Assembly (NCBI RefSeq): GCF_040954645.1
Contig: NC_092809.1
Location: 131,677,914 to 131,741,913 of the forward strand
From: Diabrotica undecimpunctata
Lineage: Eukaryota; Arthropoda; Insecta; Coleoptera; Chrysomelidae
Length of the DNA stretch: 64,000 nt
Direction: 5' to 3'
The notes under the pieces are model-generated. The model saw nothing but the letters and a program-made list of their open reading frames with translations, searched no databases and was not told the origin of the DNA. The translations under genes and the position numbers were made by a program. Shown piece after piece: positions 22,203 through 32,691 of this stretch. Positions within the stretch are counted from its first letter, which is position 1; every line of letters starts with the position of its first letter.

Positions 22203-23173
22203 AAGAGAACCAAAGCTACTACCCTTCGTGAAGGTTACAATATCCAGAAATAGCAAACAAATTGGGTGGTGGCGCCACTAAATCAGGTGTAATGTTTTGT
22301 AAACGTTATGATAATACTGAAACGACAAAATCAACAAAAAGAACAAGCAAAAAAACTGAAAGTTAGTCCCTACGATGGGCGCAGAATATGCCGCCTGTCG
22401 CTAGAAGCTCGTCGAAGATCCGCAAATGAAATTAATGCTATTGTCAAATCAACTGGCTTACAAATATCAGACCGCACTATCAGAAGAAACTTGTGTGAAA
22501 ATGGATTGCGAGCAAGAACCCCTAGAAAGAAGCCATTTCTGAACAAAAGACAAAGGCAAAATACATTGATTGGGCTTTGATACAGAGGGAGTGGACAGAA
22601 GAACAATGGAGTAAGGTAATTTGCAGTGATAAAACCAGAATCTCGATCTTTGGTAGTGAAGTTTGTTCGCCGCCGAACGCGGAAGACCTTTTGCTCCAGT
22701 ATACTACGGTCACTATGAAGCATCCTGTATTGGCTTGTATGACCACTAACCGAGTTGGACGTTTGGCATTAATAAAGGGCAATATTAATGCAAATATCAG
22801 GGAGAAATACTGCAAGCCAAACTGCTGTCGACTATCAGATTTGTTTGAAGATGTTCAACAATGCATCTTCCAGCAGGAGGGATCGCCCTGTCATACTGCC
22901 AAGACTTCCATGGAATGGTTGAGAAACCATGACTTTACTGTTCTGACTTGGCCTGGAAATAGCCCCCGATCTAACTCCAGCAGAAAATCTATGATCAATG
23001 CTGAAAGTATTAGTATCACGCCTAAACAAAAGTAACAAGAGAGAACTGATAGAAGCCATTATTCAAAACTGGTTTAAGGTTATTACAACAGAAGATTTAG
23101 CTCATACCGTGAACTGCATGCTTCTCAGAATCGAGTCCGTGCTAAAAAACAGATGTGATCCCACCAAATACTA
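22203..23173 (+). pseudogene. Tc1-like (DD34E-type) transposase, inactive
   Basis: In order: TKATTLREGYN-, IANKLG-GATKSG (first helix-turn-helix, broken by a stop and a frame change), SPYDGRRICRLSLEARRRSANEI and STGLQISDRTIRRNL (second helix-turn-helix), WTEEQWSKVICSDKTRISIFGS (first catalytic Asp), FQQEGSPCHTAK (second catalytic position, Asp changed to Glu), then a +1 frame change into NSPDLTPAENL followed by TGA where Trp is expected. The C-terminus (RELIEAIIQNW, CDPTKY) ends at ~23173. I did not find clear inverted ends. The Asp-to-Glu change alone should abolish activity. Confidence 0.85.
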
Positions 23174-23477
23174 AGTTTTTTCGTAATAGTCTTCTAATAG
23201 TAACTGTTGTTATTTGATTTATTTTTAAATTTTTAGAGAATTTTTCTTCTTTAAACAGAAGTTAAATAGTAAGTAGAAGCATAAAACGATGCAATAAAAT
23301 ATAGATAATCTTATATATAACACAAGTCCCGTGAAAAAGAGGAATGCTGCTAACAGAACTAAAATTTTTGTAATGTCGGGAAATGTGTGGTTTAAATTGG
23401 TAAAACAACATCGCACTATGATGCCATTTCGACCGACCTCTTAGTCTCACTACACACTTTAGCTGAATACAAAATGA
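23174..23477. other. No gene recognised
   Basis: Short AT-rich spacer between the Tc1 relic and the next repeat. Confidence 0.5.
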
Positions 23478-23640
23478 AACACTAAAGACCAACAAACGTC
23501 TCCTGAATATTCTCCACCTAAGTGGTAAGCGTACAAAGGTGGCATCTACTTTGATGGCCATGAGCTGAAAAAATTTATTGAAATTGTTTTCTGTCCTTTG
23601 CGCTACACGAAATGTGTAAAAGTTTACATCTTCTAGCAAA
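23478..23640 (+). repeat. Interspersed repeat, also at 28545-28690 in reverse
   Basis: AACGTCTCCTGAATATTCTC..., GTGGTAAGCGTAC, GGTGGC..CTACTTTG..GGCCATGA and ACGAAATGTGTAAAAG recur as reverse complement at 28545-28690. The unit has no coding motif and its class is unknown. Confidence 0.6.
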
Positions 23641-23977
23641 ACGCTATGAGTCACTGACTTAGGTCGGTGACTCCGCTGTCCGGAACACACATTTTGGAAT
23701 ACAAGTCCAAAGTCATGTAAAAATTAATCTTTAATCATTCATAGGCAGAAAAGCTGTTCTAGCTATCCCTAAAATCAGGTAGCTTAACCACATAAAGTAA
23801 AACAGGATGTTTCATTACCCAGGACATCCAAAGTAACTTTCAGTACAAAGCCTTCCCATTCGTTATGTCCTGCGATGAGGAGAGGTGGTTTGGTTATAGC
23901 TTGTGAGTCAGATAGGTACCACTCCATTACGCCATATGACCGGTTTGATCTTCGTACATGTGAGTCCACTGTTCTAT

Positions 23978-24487
23978 TGGAACCATAGAGCAAAAAGACA
24001 AAAGAGGGAATCTAATCGTTATGAAAAGGAGACCAAAAAAGTGGCCTCTGATGGCGGACATATCAGGAAATGCGAATGCGCCAAATTCAAATTTCATGAC
24101 ACTTCCCAATAATCATACAGTGGTGTAGGGGTTCTAATTTATCTATTTATTTGTTATATTACATAATATTAATATTACATAATATTAATAAATAATAAAC
24201 TTTTTAAACACTAGAACATAATAAAGTTTTAATGAAATAATAACAATAATAGTCTAAAATGTGAAACAATTGTTAAAAAACTTCAATAGAAAATACAAAT
24301 AATCTTTCGTGTGACAGTTGGGACAAACAATAACATAACCCAACTAAATTTGATTTCTTAAATAAGGAAAGAGTCTCTCTTTCCTTGTTTAATGTGACCT
24401 CTCAAGATGGCACTTCCTGTCTAACAATATTTTTGCCCCCACTACCTTTACATTCCCTCTTTTGTCTTTTTGCTCGATGATTGGAAC
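23978..24487. repeat. Non-coding segment with 35-bp inverted ends
   Basis: GGAACCATAGAGCAAAAAGAC..AGAGGGAAT at 23978-24012 is matched in reverse complement at 24452-24487, separated by ~440 bp of AT-rich DNA. Possibly a MITE or a foldback piece. No target duplication was established. Confidence 0.5.
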
Positions 24488-24798
24488 ACACATATCACTC
24501 GGAGCTGGGGTTCTACAACATTGTATGTGTGGGTAGATAGCGCGATTCTAAGTTCGATAAATTCTTAGATTTGCTAGGTTTAAGAGATATATAAAGATAT
24601 TATAAACATTATTAACTATGTTTTTTTGTTAATCATTTTAGCGAATCAAAAGGGTGTTACTACATTACACTAAAATGATAGTTTTGTTGTGCAGCGCACT
24701 ATTTAAGTCTATAGTTAAGTCAACCCCTTCTTCTAAAAATAAGACTAGAGCAGAGAGTAGATTGAGATTGTGTTATAGAATATAGGTTAAACGGTTTT

Positions 24799-25622
24799 AT
24801 ATAAGGTGTGTGAAAAGAAGCAAGAGGGCCAAATATCTCGCGAAATGAACATCGGATCGAAAAACTGAAAAACAGGTGTTCAATATTTTTCAAAAATCTA
24901 TTGAATGACATCAAACAGCACCCACAAGCTATACTACCTAGAGCGGGGAAGGGGCAACTTTGAAATATTAACTGGAGGTGGGGAAGGGACAACTTTGTAA
25001 TCTTTAATATTAACCCCCTTTTTTTATTGCAAATTCTGATTCTACAAAACATTCTTAAAAAACTGTATACAGTATTATAAAATTAGTTTGCAGACTTTTG
25101 ATTTATATATGATTTTCTGTGATTACAGTGCCATCTATCGCGAATTGAAAAAAATCAGATAAAACTTGTTTACTTTTTCACGTAGAATCCTAATCTGCAA
25201 TAAAAAAATGTAAAAAAAAATGATTTTCCATTTAAAATTTCCAAGTTTTCCCCTACCACACCCCCAGGGAGAAGAAGGGCGGGGTCCTGTTTGATGCTTT
25301 CGGTAGATTTTTGAAAGGTATTAAGCACATGTTTTTTAGTTTTTCATTTGGAAGTGTATTACTCGAGACATACAACCGTTTCTATAATAATTTGCCTAGG
25401 GTATCACGATACATTGTTTTTTTCCGAATTAGAGCGCTGTTTATCAAACTGTTCAAAAAATATTTCTTATTTTTTATAAAGAATCCAAATCTGCAATAAA
25501 AAAATGGTGCCATTAGATAGATTTTTGAAAAATATTAAACGCCTGTTTTTTAGTTTTTTGATACGATGTTTATTTCGCGAAATATTCGACCGCGGTCCGC
25601 TACTTTTCACGCACTTGTATAA
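24799..25622. mobile_element. MITE with ~115-bp inverted ends and TA target
   Basis: Left end TATAAGGTGTGTGAAAAG (24799 on) and right end CTTTTCACGCACTTGTATA (to ~25622) are inverted. The similarity runs inward through ATCTCGCGAAATGAACATCG/CGATGTTTATTTCGCGAAAT and CTGAAAAACAGGTGTTCAATA to ~24915 and ~25505. TA dinucleotides at both ends suggest a Tc1/mariner-type non-autonomous element. A partial copy of the inner arm (GATTTTTGAAAGGTATTAAGC) lies at ~25303-25345, so there is internal duplication. It has no coding capacity. Confidence 0.75.
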
Positions 25623-27789
25623 TTAACTGCACAGTTGTAGAGGAATAAACGGATTTTATTTAAATAATCAAGAGAAATAAAATACAACTTCCAACCAGTA
25701 CTATTCGTTACCTGTATTATAGTTTGATTCAATCTCATGTTGGTTCGTACAGAACCCCGCTGAATTTCCATTAGTAGGTTACGATTGTTACAATCCTTAC
25801 TAATATGTTACAATGAAATAGAAAAAAAGGGTGCACAGTTCGAGAAAACATCTACACTTTAACTAATCAATCCGTTTTGACATATTTTTTATTTATGTGA
25901 CAACACTTTAAATTCTATAGAACTCTTATTTTGTAATACTTTTTGCAATTTCGTCTTTCCATATTACCGACAATCCTACGTTATGTATTTCTTATTTAGC
26001 TCTCTACAAACAAATTCTTCTTAGTTTACACATGACCTACCTTTCAATTACTTTTTACAGTAATTGCTCTTACATCTCGACAATACAAAAACTGCGCCAG
26101 TAAATTATTTCAAACCTCAAAGAGATCTCTGCCTTTATGTTGTTCGTAAGCGTTAAAATTGTGGAACTAGACTACCAAAATCTCAGTGACTTGCATCTTT
26201 TCTGTCTAGTTGAAACTAATACGCTTTTAGAGATCATCTGGTAAAAGCAGGTCAATATTTTTAAACTTGAGCTCATCAATTTGATGTTAATCACAGCCTA
26301 TAATGTGATAATATGTCGCCAATTATTACAATATGATTTGTGTCTTTTAAACTTCCTTCACTTTTTACCATCCGCAAGATTTAAACTCACTTTCGTCGTA
26401 TCTTAATTTTAAAGCTTTAAAATATGCAATATTTTTTTTCTCTATAAAATTTGGAATTTAATTTTGTCAAAATTTTCACTTTTATTTTTCGAAATTTTAA
26501 TTGCGGCTATTTTATTTTATCTAGTGATATATCGATGTATTTAAAGTTGTATGGCCTTGCATAAAAAACATATTTTTGAAGACATCATCAAAATTAAACT
26601 TCAAAAACAGTAATTTTCTAATTTTTTTCCTATAAGTTCTTTATGAATTCTACGCCACTTCTATTTTGTAATACTTTTTGCAAACAGAGTTTCTGCAAAC
26701 AACCAATTTCATATATAATGATATTTCGTGTTAAATGGCATTGAAATTTGAAATAAAAAGGGGAAAGGAAACCATCAGGCGTGTTGACGAGTTATAAATT
26801 ATTGACAGGAAATAAGAAAATTATCGATCAGCTCGTAGCTTCCCATTAGACAAACGAGAAATAAAATAAACATGATAAATGTGAACATTTAAGGATAATG
26901 TACATTTTCTCGATATAAATCGAATGCAAGCGGTAAAAATTTTAAAACTTCTAAAAATTTTATATAGGCTGTACAACACATTGTAAACGAATATTTAGGT
27001 GGGATTCCACCTAAACAAGATAATCTGCAAGTTGTGAGCGAATTTAATAGGCGTTAAAATGTCTTTGTGATTATGCGTATCTTTTGGAGTGGATTCTTTA
27101 AGTGATTTATATAAATGGTAAATATACTTGTACATCCCTGTACATCCCATATAATGTATACGTCTCCTATTGAATGTATACGGGTAACAATATTATTGGC
27201 TTACAGTATAGTCCTCACAGTTATGTTATTGACGTTTTATTTGTTAGAATTATCATCATAATTAACCATTAGCTAAAAGTTACATTTTAATACAGAATCC
27301 TCATTTAGTATGGTATAATTAGACCCAAACACTGACATCCAAAGTAAAAGTTATTCTCCAACACCAAATTGTTCTATATGGCCCACATATAGTTCAGTCA
27401 AAAGTTACACTATTTCTGTGGGAATGAGGGGAGAAGTCGGTAAATAAGTTTTTTAGGTTTTTCGCAAATATTTCGAAAACTACGTGGTTTAGCGTGAAGA
27501 AGGTTTTACACAAAAAGGTTCTACATAAAATTTATAACAAGAAAGGTCCGGTTTATAATTGTTCTAAAATCAACGGTTCTGGAGTTACGGAGGATGTAAA
27601 AGTGAAGGTTTTCCATATCCATATTCCATGTCAACCTCACTACCTTCTCAAGGGGCGCTACTTTTTAAGGGAAAAGAGGCTTCTACGGGCTTATTCCATA
27701 TAAACCTGTGGTACGGAGAAACCTACTCTGAACTTTCTATGGAATATGCCGCATGAATATCTAGAAGTTAACTTATTCATCAGTTTAAT
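25623..27789. other. No gene recognised
   Basis: About 2.2 kb of AT-rich DNA, stop-dense in all frames. An open frame at 27494-27703 has no family resemblance. Confidence 0.5.
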
Positions 27790-28250
27790 CCTCTTCAAAT
27801 ACAACATCCTCCTCTTCTACATCTTCGTCTATGATGTTTGTGTCCCCATTCAGGTATTCGTTAATCTTCTTTCAACCCCACTCGAGTGGATTTTTCTTCT
27901 CATGCAGCCACTGTTGTACCTGATGGTAGGTTTTGAACGAATGGTGGCTGGAATCTCCTGAAGTGAGGGGTAGTGCAGCTAACTTAACCAAAGAATGTAT
28001 AGGTTGCTTCGCAATAGCCTTTAAGTAAGACTGGTAGCGAAAACAATCTAAATCTTCTATGTTTGGGTCAGCTTTGGAGTCGTTAAAGACTAGAAGTTTT
28101 CTACGAAAAGCATCGGTTATTTGCACTTTCCTATACGGTATAATTTTCCCCTTCTTGTAGATAGCTGATACCGGGTCACATCCTGTAAAGGGGTATATTG
28201 CAATAGTGCATCCTCCATATTCCCAATGCCTCGCTGAATGTCAGCAATAG
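27790..28250 (-). pseudogene. Decayed member of an arthropod multi-copy protein family (GCD-T/S type, unknown function)
   Basis: The minus strand reads IAIYPFTGCDPVSAIYKKGK (~28130-28200), VQITDAFRRKLLVF, DCFRYQSYLKAI, LAALPLTSGDSSHHSFKTYHQVQQW and KKNPLEWG. I recognise the layout of a repeated insect protein family: HA--GCDTTSA-Y--GK, then LPPT-----H---TY-Q---W, then NP--WGW. The normal Cys-rich tail is missing and GCDTTS is altered to GCDPVS. Function unknown; probably element-borne. Confidence 0.62.
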
Positions 28251-28527
28251 TGCAGACTTTTCCCCGCTGATTGTTTTTCTTTGGTATCACCATTTTCTAT
28301 TTTTTCTCTGATGATGCGTGGGCAGTTAGAACACTAGTAGGTCCATGTCATCACAAATAACACAAGATTCAACGTCTTTTTTAGCTTCAACAAAAGCTGT
28401 TAAAACTATTAATAAGTCAGCGTCACCCAATGCTTGATGAACTTGGCAACCACATATTTGCAAGTGTATTATACTTCAACTTTTACTTCAATACTAGAAC
28501 GTGCTCTGCGTAGGTGTTTTCTATAGT

Positions 28528-28581
28528 GGGCTATACGAAATGTGTAAAAGATTAAATCTTTTTACACATTTCGTTTAGCCC
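28528..28581. repeat. Near-perfect 54-bp palindrome
   Basis: GGGCTATACGAAATGTGTAAAAG folds against its reverse complement ending in TTTCGTTTAGCCC with almost no loop. It sits at the edge of the repeat shared with 23478-23640. Confidence 0.85.
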
Positions 28582-28690
28582 AGAGGACAGAAAACGATAT
28601 TATTAAAGCGTTTTCGTTCATGGCCACAAAAGTAGGTGGCACCTCTGTACGCTAACCACTGCAGTGGTTAAGTTTTAGGAGACATTCGTT
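28545..28690 (-). repeat. Interspersed repeat, reverse copy of 23478-23640
   Basis: Reverse-complement similarity over ~140 bp, including GGCCA-AAAAGTAGGTGGCACCTCTGTACG. Confidence 0.58.
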
Positions 28691-28773
28691 GGACTTTCTG
28701 AGTTTGAATTTGTATCAACCTGAGTATCTGTGCAACAAAATGATAGAAGCTTTTGCTAAGGGATTTAATCATT

Positions 28774-28776
<3 letters not shown>

Positions 28777-28849
<73 letters not shown>
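28777..28849. repeat. (TA)n microsatellite, ~73 bp
   Basis: Pure AT run that ends exactly at the left arm of the large palindrome. Confidence 0.97.
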
Positions 28850-28850
<1 letters not shown>

Positions 28851-28888
28851 GAAAATGGTTGCGTTTCGATTTAATTTGAGCTTCTTAC

Positions 28889-28935
28889 CACTCCCTGACA
28901 CGTGTTTCTGGGTCTTCCCGTCATCAGAGAGAACT
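28889..28935 (-). ncRNA. Hammerhead ribozyme, minus strand, left palindrome arm
   Basis: On the minus strand: stem I CTCTCT/AGGGAG, canonical core CTGATGA, stem II GGG/CCC with loop AAGA (one C-A mismatch at its base), GAAA, stem III CACGTG and cleavage dinucleotide TC. All invariant core bases are present. It is the mirror of the right-arm copy. Confidence 0.68.
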
Positions 28936-29094
28936 TGTAAGAAAACTCAAACTAAACCAAAACGCACCGACTACTCTGGCAATTATAGAAAAAATAATTA
29001 CCAGAGTATGCTACTAGAGACATCTAGTGATGAAAGATGAAGTTAAATGTGTCGATAGTCGGTGCGTTTTGGTTTAGTTTGAGTTTTCTTACAA

Positions 29095-29139
29095 GCTCTC
29101 TCTGATGACGGGAAGACCCAGAAACACGTGTCAGGGAGT
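29095..29139 (+). ncRNA. Hammerhead ribozyme, plus strand, right palindrome arm
   Basis: Stem I is seven pairs including two G-U (29095-29101 with 29133-29139). Core CTGATGA spans 29102-29108, stem II is GGG/CCC (29110-29112 with 29117-29119), GAAA is 29121-29124, the self-complementary stem III CACGTG is 29125-29130, and UC is at 29131-29132. The core is intact. A stem III with no loop should fold better in a dimer than in a single copy. Confidence 0.7.
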
Positions 29140-29343
29140 GGTAAGAAGCTCAAATTAAATCGAAACGCAACCATTTTCGTATATTTATCGTCCTTACTCG
29201 ACGCAATGAGTACAAGAAAGATAGTAATTTATATGGGTAAATTGTTGATGCATAGTGGAATATAAATATTCCCAGCATCGCTCTTAATGGCTTGATTAAG
29301 CGTGAGTATACAATTTACTTTAATTGCTATCGACACATTTAAC

Positions 29344-29346
<3 letters not shown>

Positions 29347-29406
<60 letters not shown>
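29347..29406. repeat. (TA)n microsatellite, ~60 bp
   Basis: Pure AT run that follows the inverted GAAGTTAAATG.. piece, so TA runs bracket the palindromic unit on both sides. Confidence 0.97.
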
Positions 29407-29409
<3 letters not shown>

Positions 29410-32400
29410 TTTCATATTTCTACACATTGACTTTGATTATTTCTTTCATTCTGATTTGCTTACAAATTTTTAGAGATAAAATTTCATGTGTACCTTTGTT
29501 AATAATTCATATTATGTTGTAATGCGAACTTCTTGATCTATTTTTAAATAATAAGAAAATTAGAAGTTTCACTTTTCACTTTCAATGTTTATAAAGAGAT
29601 TTGCAATTAGGTCAGCTTTGTAAGACGTATAATTTAAAGTAAACTGTGAAAGTTTCCAAAATTTTGTTTAATCTTAGATCCTTTCAAATTCTCTGATATT
29701 CTATAAATTGTAAGTGTTGGAAAAACGTTTATTTTAAAGAGGTTTTATTTTCGTATCATCCGCTGTACTCATTGCGTATACATATATTTTGCAGCCGATG
29801 CATTTTTCTTCTCTGAGCTCGAGTGAGTCACATTTTTATATAGGTTTACAATGGGTGGTCCTTTGTATTTTCTTGGCAAATTATCAAATCGTGGTGTAAA
29901 TAAGATGAGCTGGCGGATGTTTCCCCATCAACTGATGACGCACTAACCGAAAATTTATTTTAAAGTTAGGAATAAAACTGATGAAAATAATTAAATGCAG
30001 CCAAAGGAAACGATTATAAATTTAATCAATACAATGTTTATATATTTAGCATATTCGTGCGTTTATGTAAGAATTATCTTTATCTACGCATTTCAGTAGA
30101 AAATGTGACATCAAAGATAACAAGAAAGCTCATATGAATCATATAAAAATAAATAGAAATTGTTAAATTGTTAAGAAATAGAAAAAATGTAGTTTGAGTT
30201 TATATATTTACTCTTTATAATTTATTTCGCATCAAGAAAGGAAAGGCTGAAAACAAGCTGAATTTTGTTGAGAATCTCAATTTCGAGACGACCTCCAAAA
30301 GAAGCAAAAAAGTTTGCCGCTTCTCGTATGAAGGGGGGGGGGGGAAGAAAACATAGATTTACCAGAATCTGTACACCCTAGAAAAAAAATGTTTCAAAGC
30401 AAGTACTTTTTGTGTAGAACGAACAACCGTTTACTCGAATCGAGTGAACTGTACTTGAAGCGACCGGCGATTTTAAATGTCAGTTACTCGCGCGAAATCA
30501 ATTATTTAAATAAAATTCTCAACCTAAACATATACCCAGCCTGAGTAATTTTAATACTCTTCACAGAATTATCAACTAATCTGCTTCCGGGTTTGGACAA
30601 TGCCTTTTCTCTACGACACGTGTGTGAATCCATCTCAATCTTTAGCTACACGATTACACGAGTACTATATTCAAAATACAGTTTTCTGGAATAGAAGTAG
30701 GAATTTTTTTAAAGAATAGTGGTTTTTCAAACAACATGGTAGTAGAAGTAGCTTCAGTGTACTTTTTTGACACCAGCAGTAGCTGTGAATATCAGCTCGA
30801 CTCGGTGAGAATCTTTTTTGGATTGGATATAAAAAAGAGGTTATGTAAGAAACTGCAATTGACTCCAGAGTCTAGGTGTAGCTTGCAGAGCTCGAGTAGG
30901 ATGGGCTCCCAGAATCTAGATGAGTCTAGGAGATGCAACGGAAGACTGCCCTCCTGACTTGGAATCCACTCATATTTATACATCGGGTGTACGGCTTGTT
31001 TGTGGAGATGATGAAATTTCCAAGTCCTGGGAGCGTCCAATGGCACGTTGCAGATTGGTGTCAGCCACTATCCCAACAATCCTTTCTTTTCCCCTTTGTT
31101 TCTCTACCCCTTTTTCTCTGAGCAGGAGTTACACCCTGAAAAGTATTCGTTGTTAAAATTTCAGAGCTTAGCGGTATTGAAAATTCCCTGCTCACCCCTT
31201 GGTAATGTATTCATTAGACATCCCAAAAAACTCGCGATCACTGCGAATAGATACATAGCTTACTTCTGAGCTTTGCACACGGACAAGAAGGGATCAGTTT
31301 CTCGATCCTGTTGCACACTTGACCGGTCAGAATCAAAGTGGCGTAAGTACAGTTTTGTTGGTTTTGAGACATAGCAGGCTTTCTTAACATGATTACTTTT
31401 TTTCTTGGGCGCCTTCTCTTTACTTCATTACTTCGGATCAAACCATACTGAATCAAAAATTGATTTCTTGAAAAATTGATTAAGGTTGGTTGACTCTGCA
31501 ATGAGAGTTGATCGACTGTCTGTAGATTCAGATTCCGTATCTAAAGAACTTATATACGATACGAAAGAATTTTGTGGTGTTCAATTTTGTCCATAAAACA
31601 ATGTTTTTCATTCCCATTGCTATTAACATTGTAATCAGGATCTCTGTGAATATCATCTGTCAATATTCCACAATCAGTGTCACTTGAAATTTAAAATCTG
31701 TTATTAAGTTTTAGTTCATAGTTACTCGAAAACAGAGCCTCAAACAAATACAATGAAAATAACTCACTGATGTTGCTATTATTTATTTAATTATCACCGA
31801 AGAAATTAAGAACATTATATTTGGTTCGTAGTAGCGCTTTAGAAATGTGATAGATGTTTTTTAATAATATACGTTACAACTGATACTCTTCCGAATTGAT
31901 TCCACTGTTTATTTAAACACATGTATAAAACAAAATTTAATAATGTGTTCGTAAATACTCCATTGTTGTTATCTGATAATCTGACCTATATACTTCCCAT
32001 TACGATCACCACAATTAGTTAATTTATCGCCAGAGAAACAGATGTTAATAAAAAAACGCCTCAGATTAAGTAGTTAATGGTCATTGATAGGCTTGAGGTA
32101 ATTTTAATACAATGCTTTGTGTAAAACATACAGTTTTTCTTTATTTTCTAATTGTCTGCAACCTATTAAATTTGAGAAGTGACCAAATGCAAGACAACAT
32201 GATCCACATATTTCTTAAGTGAACTGTTCTAAAAACAGCGATCACTCGCTATATTAAACGCAGAAACCAGATGTTAACCAAATTAATATTAACGGCATTC
32301 TTTCGTTTGTCTCTCACACGAATCCAGCTACTCTAGTTAAAAATAATTTACTTTTAATTATCGTTTTATGTGTTCAATTTAATTTTAAATCCAAGCAGAA

Positions 32401-32690
32401 ATAATTAAAAGACAGGGAAGAAATTCAAGAGTATATTTAGAACGGAGAGAAGTCAGTTTAACTGCATTTTTCTTGTAGACGTTGATAAATGCGATAAGTA
32501 AATGATTATATTATGAGTAGATAAACTACTTAGTCGATGTAAGAGAAATGTTACTGCACTTCGAAATTACAGAAATATGAAAGTTCTGTTCCACGTTTCT
32601 GTCTGGAGGCTGTAGCAAGAGATTACTTTTGTTTTTGGTAATAATTGTCGTGTATAGGACAATGTCAAAATCATCTATTTAGGTTGATAT
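29407..32690. other. No gene recognised, one repeat piece and a G12 run inside
   Basis: Mostly AT-rich DNA. It holds a run of twelve G at 30333-30344, the repeat at 30246-30430, and several unremarkable open frames around 30736-31500 that match no family I know. Confidence 0.5.
30246..30430 (+). repeat. Interspersed repeat, also at 55978-56215
   Basis: AACAAGCTGAATTTTGTTGAG, GATTTACCAGAATCTGTAC and TTTTTGTGTAGAACGAAC are found in the same order at 55978-56215. The class is unknown and there are no coding motifs. Confidence 0.62.
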
Positions 32691-32691
32691 A

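Larger units (their letters stand above)
28847..29183. repeat. Large palindrome: two 127-bp arms, each carrying a hammerhead
   Basis: 28847-28973 and 29056-29183 are near-identical reverse complements. Both outer ends read TATACGAAAATGGTTGCG, and both inner ends carry the CGCACCGACTA block. The 82-bp centre holds a second hairpin (ACTCTGGCAATTAT with ATAATTACCAGAGT). A 23-bp piece at 29036-29058 (GATGAAGTTAAATGTGTCGA) recurs inverted at 29326-29348, just before another TA run. Confidence 0.93.

Noticed and set aside
29936..29962. CTGATGA followed by GAAAA, hammerhead-like at first sight
   Set aside because: The bases between cannot form stem II and there is no stem I partner.
30736..31500. 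Cluster of open frames on both strands
   Set aside because: No family motif, no splice context, and mutually overlapping; a weak similarity of 31120-31200 to the tail of the Jockey-like relic was too short to use.
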